Below are positions 1 through 5,041 of a stretch of DNA of 5,041 nucleotides, in pieces (within the stretch, counting starts at the first letter, position 1; the number at the start of each line of letters is the position of its first letter). Source of the DNA: Akkermansiaceae bacterium UBA5689 (GTDB taxonomy: Bacteria > Verrucomicrobiota > Verrucomicrobiia > Verrucomicrobiales > Akkermansiaceae); assembly GCA_002420305.1 (NCBI GenBank), contig DIHT01000116.1, positions 1 to 5,041 on the forward strand, given 5' to 3'. The notes beneath the pieces are model-generated. The model was not told where the DNA came from, made no database searches, and saw only the letters and a list, made by a program, of their open reading frames with translations. The translations under genes and the position numbers were made by a program.

Positions 1-255
1 AATATCTACCGCCGCTACGATCAGGAGGACTTCAGCAAGGCCGAGAAATACTGGGAGGCCACCAAGGATTTCTGGCAGGAGGTCAGGACAGAATGGCGCC
101 AAGTCCTGCGGGAAGGTGAAACCATCTCATACAAGAAGGAAGTCGAGGGAAGCTCCTTGGTCCGCTCGACCTTCTCCATGGCACAGAAGGTCCAGAAGGG
201 AGAACCTCTCGAGAAGGACGCAGTGAGGAACCTCGTTGAGGGCTTTACCGAGTAG
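1..255 (+). CDS. C-terminal fragment of an unrecognised protein (5' end outside window)
   Basis: An open frame runs from the first base to a TAG at 253-255, giving the last 84 residues of a protein whose start lies left of the window. The fragment is highly charged and probably alpha-helical. It begins NIYRRYDQEDFSKAEKYW, continues with several tryptophans in a W-x(6)-W-x(5)-W type spacing (KYWEATKDFWQEVRTEW), and ends VRNLVEGFTE. It has no signal peptide, membrane segment or cysteine. Lysine is almost always AAG, consistent with a genuinely coding frame, and no start codon is needed because the gene is cut by the window edge. I do not recognise the family. The 'W..VL..GE' stretch faintly recalls the C-terminal part of DndB/DGQHR-type proteins, but that is only an impression. 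The gene is convergent with the exported-protein genes to its right, so it probably belongs to a separate unit. The coding call is fairly sure; the function is unknown. Confidence 0.7.
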   Translation, partial: NIYRRYDQEDFSKAEKYWEATKDFWQEVRTEWRQVLREGETISYKKEVEGSSLVRSTFSMAQKVQKGEPLEKDAVRNLVEGFTE

Positions 256-298
256 CTCTGTCCTACTCGTTCTGAGAATAAGCCACCCTGCATTTTAT

Positions 299-344
299 CT
301 CTGCTATCGGCAGAGCAGGCTGCTTCAAAGTCCTTTGAGGCAGC
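299..344 (+). terminator. Two adjacent hairpins in the convergent gap, possible terminator
   Basis: Between the plus-strand TAG (255) and the minus-strand TAA (401) there is no gene, but two inverted repeats sit side by side. The first has a 6-bp stem (299-304 with 310-315, ctctgc/gcagag) and a 5-base loop. The second pairs 319-330 with 333-344, twelve positions with one T-G pair and a very tight loop. In RNA made from the plus strand the T-G position is an acceptable G-U wobble. From the minus strand it becomes an A-C mismatch, so the fold favours termination of the plus-strand gene. The following sequence (aatttg) is only weakly T-rich, so this is not a textbook intrinsic terminator. The rest of 256-400 shows nothing else convincing. 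Confidence 0.4.
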
Positions 345-400
345 AATTTGTAGGGCTCCCTTTCCTTGCAGCGAGGAGAGAATTCATTCGCTACTCTGTA

Positions 401-3025
401 TTAGGGATGCCTCGTCACCTGGAGGCGTATGAAGCGTTTTACAGCTTCTCCCACTCGGACTGAGTCGGCGAATGTCACTTCCTGGGTAGCACCATTGGCC
501 GTCTCACTCGAGACAGCTCCTCCATTCAATCCGACAGGAGCTCCCCCTCCTAGGATCTCCCCAATAACTACCCAGTCTCCTTCCAGAGAATCTGCAGCCT
601 GAACACGGTAGTCAATATCCGCTCGGTTCATCAGCCTTTTAAAGGTCATGGAAAGGCGCGGACCATCGGCATTTTCCGCTAGTGAACCGATTGCCAGCAC
701 CGGAGCTAGATCTGCATCCCGATTCTTCGGGTCCCCTCCCAGTGCGTATTCCAACAATGTCGAAAGACCATCTGAGTCCACATCAGCATCCCACCCTGAA
801 ATTGAGGCCTCGCTCAATTCCTCAGGATTAAAATTTTCTGCCAGCCAAGTCTGAACCGTGGAACCTCCAGTTCCAGGGGTGTAGGTAAGGTGAATAGCAT
901 TGCCACCCTCTTCGAGGGTTACTTCGAATACCCCCTCCGAGCCACCATTAAAGCCATCCCTCTGGATTACAAATTCATCCCCTGTAAATCCATTCACTCC
1001 ATCCGTTGTCTCCACAATCTTCCACGAGTATTCCTGCGTTGGAGAAAACCCTGCCAGCGGACCGCTCTCTCCGGACGCTGTCAGCGAACGAATGTTAATT
1101 ACAAAAGGGATCTCTGGAGTCGCAGAGAGCCCAAGCACTCCGTCTATCGAGATAAGATCCCAGCCAATTCCCGGCACCGCCCCTGAATCCATAATCTCTA
1201 TCTCACACGCTCCGCCTGCGTCCCAGTTCTGACTACTACTCACCAGCGTTCCTGCACCTATCCCGGGGGCAATCACCCCTCCTTCAGCAACCTCTATACC
1301 ACCAGCGAAAATTCCTGACCCTCTCGCAACCGCTCGCCCTGCCGTATCCGACTCCAGGATAACCTCCCCGCTGATCCTTGTCCCAAGCGCGAGCTCAAGA
1401 ACTCCCCCACGCACAAAAGTCGTATTCTCATAGGTTTTGTCAGCTCCGGAAAATCGCACAGTCCCCTCCGCTCCTTCTGGATTAATCTCCATCGTGAGAG
1501 ACGCATCCCCACCCGAGATATTCCCTGAAAAGTTGACGAGGTCCGAAACCCCCTCCGCAAAGAGCTTAGTCTCTGTAGAATCTGGGCGTAATGTCACCGC
1601 TCCACTAAACTCGGCAGCTTCCGCACCTGTCCCGCGAGCGCCCAAGCGCTTATCGAAGATTCCCGCCGCAAAAGCGATACCACGCGCAACCTCATGATCC
1701 CCCTCGATGATGAGACGAGCGGGAGTCGTAATCCCCCCAAAAACTCCGCTGTCCGCCCCCACTGCCACATCGGAACTGGCGTTCCCCAAGGTTCCCGGAG
1801 AGTCCACAGGGGCCGGGCCTGCCAGCACCAGATCTCCTCGCAGGACCGACGCGCTACTCGTGAACTGATTGACCCCTTCAATTCGAAGCTCCCCCCCAGT
1901 GCAACCAATGCCACCACTCACAGAACCAAAGGAATTATCCCCTCTCAGGATCATGACACCTTCTCCTTCCTTACGGAGCCCAGAAGCACCTGAAATGGCT
2001 CCCTCGATAACCACCTCCCCTCCTTCAATCTCAAACAGATTGTAGGCGCACATCTCGAATTCACCCTTGATGGTATAGGTTCCGGTTGAGCTTGGTCGCG
2101 TGAAAAGTCCCGTATTCGAAACGAACGTTGAGGTATTCTCAATCGTGACATCGCTGGACGTGTCAAACACGCATTCTCCCACAGTCTGACTGGAGGACAT
2201 TGCGATTATCACGTCTCCATCATTCGCAAAACGAACATTACCAAAGTCCTGCGATGGAGACCCCTCCGCCCAGTTCGTAGCGTCACTCCAGTTCGCACTT
2301 CCAATACCCTCCCAGGTCCGCGCCTCGGGGACTACCAAGGCATAATCAGCTGACGTATCCAACGACACCTCCTGGAGGCTCATGCTGGATCCGCTCGCTC
2401 TCCATATGATCCGGTAGGAACTTACGTTCCTCCCTCTGAGGTCCCACTGGAGAGCATTTCTATTACCTGAGCCTCCAAATCCTGAGGTATCACTCTCATA
2501 TTCCCGAATATACTCGTCGGCATCCAGAATGACTTCTGTTTCACCATCATCGTAAGCGAGTGCAATGCTGCTGAAATCTACCAGATTACCCGCTGTCTGA
2601 AATTGGAAGACTACAGTCCCGACTGGAAATGGAGTTTCATCTTCTAAAACAAAAGATGTGGGCCCTCGAAAACTGTAAATGTTCCCCGTAATGGTCGGGG
2701 CAATGATAAAGGCAATTCCCGGGACTGTCTGAGTGATCGTCGGATTCTGTGCATGCCAGAAAGCAGAGGGATCAAGCGGGCTCGATCCGGGAGGCGGCGT
2801 AAACCCAAGTACCGATGCTGAATCATAGATGCCATTTGGAGCAGCAAAATCCGGATAATTCGGACTCGTATTCGCCGCGTAAAAGATATCCCACCCGGAA
2901 TACTCAGTATCCGGATTATCCGCGAAGGATGGCAGCAGGTAATTCGTGTAGAGAAGCTCCCCGCAGGCGCCGGAAGCGATCATTAGAAGGGCTGCCATGG
3001 GCACCCAGCGATATTGTTTAATCAT
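401..3025 (-). CDS. Secreted PATR (autotransporter-associated beta-strand repeat) protein with EF-hand-like loop, 874 aa
   Basis: Predicted large secreted beta-rich surface protein; no enzymatic motif was seen. Residues 1-20 form a Sec signal peptide (KQYR, then a hydrophobic run to ASGA). Residues about 24-232 are an unnamed beta-rich domain ending in an ALQWDLRG...SSYRIIWRASGSSMSLQEVSLDT segment. Residues 237-256 carry the TWEG..SANWSDATNW motif typical of PATR proteins. Passenger-type repeats follow: one at about 349-382 (GLRKEGEGVMILRG...GGELRIE), another at about 520-547 (GTVRFSGADKTY...GGVLELAL), and an IAPG..AGTL motif at 585-594. Residues 748-759 match an EF-hand/TSP3 calcium loop exactly (D748, D750, D752, G753, E759). 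The C-terminus (about 726-874) is the WLAEN..DSDGLSTLLEYALGGDP plus YRVQAADSLEGDW module common in Verrucomicrobia. It has no autotransporter barrel and no PEP-CTERM tail. The ATG lies 12 bases after the pseudopilin stop, in the same frame and without a Shine-Dalgarno sequence, so translation is probably coupled. M10 is a less likely start because it would remove the charged signal N-region. The general class is well supported; the ligand and role are unknown. Confidence 0.9.
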   Translation of the reverse strand: MIKQYRWVPMAALLMIASGACGELLYTNYLLPSFADNPDTEYSGWDIFYAANTSPNYPDFAAPNGIYDSASVLGFTPPPGSSPLDPSAFWHAQNPTITQTVPGIAFIIAPTITGNIYSFRGPTSFVLEDETPFPVGTVVFQFQTAGNLVDFSSIALAYDDGETEVILDADEYIREYESDTSGFGGSGNRNALQWDLRGRNVSSYRIIWRASGSSMSLQEVSLDTSADYALVVPEARTWEGIGSANWSDATNWAEGSPSQDFGNVRFANDGDVIIAMSSSQTVGECVFDTSSDVTIENTSTFVSNTGLFTRPSSTGTYTIKGEFEMCAYNLFEIEGGEVVIEGAISGASGLRKEGEGVMILRGDNSFGSVSGGIGCTGGELRIEGVNQFTSSASVLRGDLVLAGPAPVDSPGTLGNASSDVAVGADSGVFGGITTPARLIIEGDHEVARGIAFAAGIFDKRLGARGTGAEAAEFSGAVTLRPDSTETKLFAEGVSDLVNFSGNISGGDASLTMEINPEGAEGTVRFSGADKTYENTTFVRGGVLELALGTRISGEVILESDTAGRAVARGSGIFAGGIEVAEGGVIAPGIGAGTLVSSSQNWDAGGACEIEIMDSGAVPGIGWDLISIDGVLGLSATPEIPFVINIRSLTASGESGPLAGFSPTQEYSWKIVETTDGVNGFTGDEFVIQRDGFNGGSEGVFEVTLEEGGNAIHLTYTPGTGGSTVQTWLAENFNPEELSEASISGWDADVDSDGLSTLLEYALGGDPKNRDADLAPVLAIGSLAENADGPRLSMTFKRLMNRADIDYRVQAADSLEGDWVVIGEILGGGAPVGLNGGAVSSETANGATQEVTFADSVRVGEAVKRFIRLQVTRHP

Positions 3026-3037
3026 AATTATCGGGAG

Positions 3038-3838
3038 TTAGAGCCGCCCACCCCTCGAGCGACGAATCTTGTAATCTGAATCGTTATTCATCGCAGCCTT
3101 CATACTCCAAAGCCGCATATCGCGCATCTCTTCCACATTGAGAGAGCGGATGCTCCCATCAAGAAAAGAGGCGACGACTTTACTGCCGTGCCGCGCATCT
3201 AGATGCCCGTAGTCATTGGGATCAGCTCCGAGCTGCCAGCTGTCAGGCGACCACATCCGCGTGGTGAGAAAGGGCGGTGTCAGAGTGTTATAACCGTGGA
3301 TGGTTTCGCCGTTATCCCGGAAGGACGCCGCGGTTGCAAAAACGATAATCGATTCTGACGCTTGCTCGGTTCTCGTGACGCACTCTGTATTATGCGAGAC
3401 ACTTCCATCCGCCTGGACATCCCCCCCGACAAAGTAATGATTGATTCCAAAAGCGGGATAGAGGCTGACGAGATAATCATTTGATGAGTCAATCTGCTTC
3501 CTGACTTTTCCCACTAAAGCCACCTCATGTATCGTGACTCCCATTTCGCGGGCGAGGCGAAAAGGATACCGATTCGCTGTCGGCCCAGCAACCACACGGC
3601 CATTTTTCAGAGTAACTTCGTCAACTCGGCGATCATAGCCCGGGAGATATCGTCCATTGCCATCGGCTGCGGTCGCCTGAAATCCAGTGGTCAGATCCCG
3701 AGCGAGAGAAATATCCTGCGCCTTCCCGGCAGCTTTGAATGCCCGGGACACTCCGATGAAAATCAACCCGGATAAAACCGCCAGAATACTGATTACAATC
3801 AGCAGTTCCAGAATCGTGAATGCTCGATGGCGCCCCAA
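3038..3838 (-). CDS. Pseudopilin with prepilin N-terminus and H-X9-DG signature, 266 aa
   Basis: The N-terminus MGRHRA / FTILELLIVISILAVLSGLIF is a class III (prepilin) signal: a six-residue basic leader, mature Phe at +1, Glu at +5 (E11) and a hydrophobic helix to about residue 30. A prepilin peptidase would cleave after A6 and methylate F7. The body is globular, with GRYLPGYD near 62-69 and FGINHYFVGGD at 130-140. Near the end, H217 is followed by exactly nine residues and then D227-G228 (RHGSKVVASFLDGSIR), which is the 'prepilin-type processing-associated H-X9-DG' signature (TIGR04294-like) abundant in Planctomycetes, Verrucomicrobia and Lentisphaerae. Such proteins are thought to work in type II secretion/type IV pilus-like machinery at the inner membrane. 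The start is TTG: an in-frame TAG lies only 12 bases upstream (3851-3853), and no ATG or GTG lies between it and the prepilin motif. The residue before the cleavage site is Ala instead of the classical Gly. It is the first gene of a pair with the PATR protein. Confidence 0.93.
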   Translation of the reverse strand: MGRHRAFTILELLIVISILAVLSGLIFIGVSRAFKAAGKAQDISLARDLTTGFQATAADGNGRYLPGYDRRVDEVTLKNGRVVAGPTANRYPFRLAREMGVTIHEVALVGKVRKQIDSSNDYLVSLYPAFGINHYFVGGDVQADGSVSHNTECVTRTEQASESIIVFATAASFRDNGETIHGYNTLTPPFLTTRMWSPDSWQLGADPNDYGHLDARHGSKVVASFLDGSIRSLNVEEMRDMRLWSMKAAMNNDSDYKIRRSRGGRL

Positions 3839-3857
3839 GAGAGAAGTTTTCTAAGAG

Positions 3858-3863
3858 ATTGTA
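3858..3863 (-). promoter_or_regulatory. Possible -10 box for the pseudopilin/PATR pair
   Basis: Read on the minus strand this is TACAAT, five of six matches to the sigma-70-type -10 consensus, ending 19 bases before the TTG start. A transcript would start about 6-7 bases further on, with a leader of roughly 12-14 bases. No good -35 hexamer sits 16-18 bases upstream; that place is taken by the T-tract of the preceding terminator. The call rests mainly on the need for a promoter downstream of the terminator. Confidence 0.3.
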
Positions 3864-3873
3864 ACCTTCCGTT

Positions 3874-3912
3874 GAAGAAACAAAAGCGGCTCTGACGAAT
3901 GCCAGAGCCGCT
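3874..3912 (-). terminator. Rho-independent terminator of the PEP-CTERM gene
   Basis: Read on the minus strand, the arms GCGGCTCTG (3911-3903) and CAGAGCCGC (3894-3886) pair perfectly over 9 bp. One more A-T pair lies at the base and the loop has 8 bases. The stem is followed at once by TTTTGTTTCTT. GC-rich stem plus T-tract is a textbook intrinsic terminator. The plus-strand side (ttaaaaggg) lacks a T-tract, so it acts on minus-strand transcripts. It lies about 55 bases past the stop of the PEP-CTERM gene and 36 bases before the pseudopilin TTG, so it separates the two units unless read-through occurs. Confidence 0.88.
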
Positions 3913-3966
3913 CTGTTAAAAGGGAATAGGGGCGGCACTGATCATCCACCCGTCCCAACGGGCTTT

Positions 3967-4659
3967 CTACTTGCGACGCCGGCGCAGAATGAACAGCCCG
4001 GCTGCGCTCAGAGCGAGCAGACCACTAGTTGGCTCAGGAACAACCGCAGTGTCCGAGGAAAAGCCCGTCTCCGACCAGTATGTATCGACCTCGAAGTTTC
4101 CCAAAGATATACGAGAAAACGGTCCGGTCGTCATATCCACCGAATACTCTTCAGCGTTCCCCGTGATTTCGTAGCGCGCTAAAAACTGAGCCCCTCCAGC
4201 TGCATTCAGACCCTGCACCACTCCTGGTGTAACACCGGCGATCGGGCTGAAGTTAAGGGGCGCCCCAAAACCCCCAAATAGAGTTTGTCCTTGGAGAATG
4301 ATGGTGGTGAACCCGGATCCAGCAGCTCCGTTGGTTCCAAATGTGATCGTCTCATCAACCGATCCACCGCCAGAGTAGAAGTTCAGAGAACTGCTGATAT
4401 GATCTTCGCCGTTGTTCGTGGTCCAGACTCCGGATCCAACCTCCGCGGCGCGATTCGTAATCACGCCGGAAGCACCTCCGGGTTCGGCCCAGGTATCCCA
4501 CTGCGCGGTCGTTGAATTGGGCCCTCCACGTGTGTCGGGGGCCACCGTGCCGAAGGCACTGGAAATATCGATTGTTACGGCCGAGCTAGCCGCAGGAAGC
4601 GCTGCCAGCGCCCCGGCGAGGACAGGAAGAAGCGAACGTTTGCAGAAAGTGCTTTTCAT
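3967..4659 (-). CDS. PEP-CTERM sorting-domain exported protein, 230 aa
   Basis: The protein has a Sec signal peptide (MKSTFCKRS, hydrophobic LLPVLAGALAAL, likely cleavage after A27 in AASSA/V). The Gly/Thr/Ser-rich, probably all-beta body spans about 28-205. The C-terminus is a clear PEP-CTERM tail: VPEP at 207-210, a hydrophobic segment at 212-225 and RRRRK at 226-230. In known systems this tail is recognised by an exosortase (EpsH/Xrt family) that removes it and passes the protein to the surface or extracellular polysaccharide matrix. No exosortase gene is in this window, so it must act in trans. Residues 157-198 (QFLARYEITG...YSVDMTTGPFSRISLGNFEVDTYWSE) are the most structured-looking part, but I cannot name the domain. 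The ATG at 4659 gives an ideal signal peptide. It lacks a Shine-Dalgarno sequence; the bases just upstream read CCTCCCC. The gene appears monocistronic, ending in a strong terminator. The sorting class is secure; the specific function is unknown. Confidence 0.93.
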   Translation of the reverse strand: MKSTFCKRSLLPVLAGALAALPAASSAVTIDISSAFGTVAPDTRGGPNSTTAQWDTWAEPGGASGVITNRAAEVGSGVWTTNNGEDHISSSLNFYSGGGSVDETITFGTNGAAGSGFTTIILQGQTLFGGFGAPLNFSPIAGVTPGVVQGLNAAGGAQFLARYEITGNAEEYSVDMTTGPFSRISLGNFEVDTYWSETGFSSDTAVVPEPTSGLLALSAAGLFILRRRRK

Positions 4660-4678
4660 CGAGGGGAGGCTATAAGGG

Positions 4679-4697
4679 AAGACAAGTGCCGTCTTGT
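4679..4697. repeat. Small overlapping inverted repeats upstream of the PEP-CTERM gene
   Basis: Two short dyads overlap here: aagac (4679-4683) with gtctt (4691-4695), and acaag (4682-4686) with cttgt (4693-4697). They lie 20-38 bases before the ATG at 4659. This is where an operator or a 5' leader hairpin could sit, but five-base arms are short enough to arise by chance. No convincing -35/-10 pair was found nearby. Confidence 0.2.
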
Positions 4698-4713
4698 GGC
4701 GCGTTGTTCTTTC

Positions 4714-4796
4714 TTTAGCGCAAGATTAATACCTTAACGCTCATACAGGCTCAGTGGGTGGGAGCCGTCCCTCCTTTTTATCAATAGAGCGCTAAA
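4714..4796. repeat. Three copies of a TTTAGCGC-like motif in the gap between the PEP-CTERM gene and the tRNA
   Basis: The plus strand has tttagcgc at 4714-4721 and the related cttaacgc at 4733-4740, 19 bases on (about two helical turns). The exact reverse complement gcgctaaa lies at 4789-4796. The whole gap from 4660 to 4899 holds no gene that I can support. It contains these motifs, the small dyads at 4679-4697, a GCATC-AA-GATGC dyad near 4810-4821, and a direct ggcaatg repeat (4834-4840 and 4849-4855). The TTTAGCGC copies could be regulator sites for the PEP-CTERM gene; this is inference only. Confidence 0.25.
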
Positions 4797-4899
4797 TAAG
4801 GACAATTCAGCATCAAGATGCCGCGCGAGGCTTGGCAATGCGCCCGGAGGCAATGGGAACCTTACTCTTCCTCTGATTCTCCTCTCGGTGAAGCACAGG

Positions 4900-4991
<92 letters not shown>

Positions 4992-5003
4992 GCTGAGGGC
5001 GCA

Positions 5004-5033
5004 TACCTAAGGTCCCTTTCTTTGTCCTGTAAA
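5004..5033 (-). promoter_or_regulatory. Probable promoter of the tRNA-Ser gene
   Basis: On the minus strand TTTACA (5033-5028) matches the -35 consensus at five of six positions. Eighteen bases later comes TAGGTA (5009-5004), a poor -10, followed by a GC-rich stretch GCGCCC just before the tRNA 5' end at 4991. A GC-rich discriminator is typical of stringently controlled stable-RNA promoters. The weak -10 keeps the confidence low. Confidence 0.35.
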
Positions 5034-5041
5034 GGGGAGAT

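Noticed and set aside
21..293. 90-codon minus-strand frame opposite the left-edge gene
   Set aside because: The plus-strand frame is open to the window edge, has consistent AAG/GAG codon use and a protein-like composition; the minus frame looks like its shadow.
890..1232. Two overlapping plus-strand open frames (98 and 110 codons) inside the PATR gene
   Set aside because: They are antisense shadows of a repeat-rich gene: composition is odd, neither has a start signal or recognisable domain, and the minus-strand protein has clear motifs across the same bases.
2963..3025. Lipoprotein signal (Cys21) on the PATR protein
   Set aside because: The residues before Cys21 are S-G-A, lacking the Leu or similar residue expected at -3 of a lipobox. 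A plain signal peptidase I site fits as well or better.
3633..3938. Minus-strand 101-codon frame overlapping the pseudopilin start and the terminator
   Set aside because: It starts at GTG inside the gap, reads through the terminator hairpin and is out of frame with the clear prepilin sequence.
4748..4779. Plus-strand hairpin ggctc/gagcc followed by TTTTT
   Set aside because: The stem is only 5 bp, the T-run starts 8 bases after it, and no plus-strand gene lies upstream to need a terminator.

Overview
The window looks like chromosomal DNA from a Verrucomicrobia-type (PVC group) bacterium, most likely near Puniceicoccales/Opitutae. This rests on a combination of protein types, not on a database match. 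There is a PEP-CTERM exported protein, a pseudopilin with the H-X9-DG signature, and a large beta-strand-repeat (PATR) protein whose C-terminus carries the 'DxDxDG..LLEYALGGDP' plus 'Y.VQ.ADSLEGDW' pattern frequent in that group.

Layout from left to right. Positions 1-255 (+) hold the 3' end of an unrecognised gene. Positions 256-400 are a convergent intergenic gap with two adjacent hairpins. Positions 401-3025 (-) encode an 874-residue secreted PATR/beta-helix protein. Positions 3038-3838 (-) encode a 266-residue pseudopilin starting at TTG. Positions 3839-3966 are a short gap with a strong intrinsic terminator for the gene to its right and a possible promoter for the pseudopilin gene. Positions 3967-4659 (-) encode a 230-residue PEP-CTERM protein. 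Positions 4660-4899 hold no gene I can support, only short inverted and direct repeats. Positions 4900-4991 (-) are tRNA-Ser(CGA) with encoded CCA, followed by its probable promoter up to the right edge.

The three minus-strand protein genes all encode exported, cell-surface-type products. The terminator splits them into two units: the PEP-CTERM gene alone, and a pseudopilin to PATR-protein pair. That pair is only 12 bases apart and in the same reading frame, separated by a single TAA. A reasonable inference is that the pseudopilin helps export or assemble the large protein made from the same message, but nothing in the sequence proves it. None of the three starts has a recognisable Shine-Dalgarno sequence.

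No CRISPR array, integrase, transposase, insertion sequence, restriction system or phage gene is visible. The most notable points are the same-frame pseudopilin/PATR pair, the missing membrane anchor on the PATR protein, and a G19-to-A change in the tRNA D-loop.
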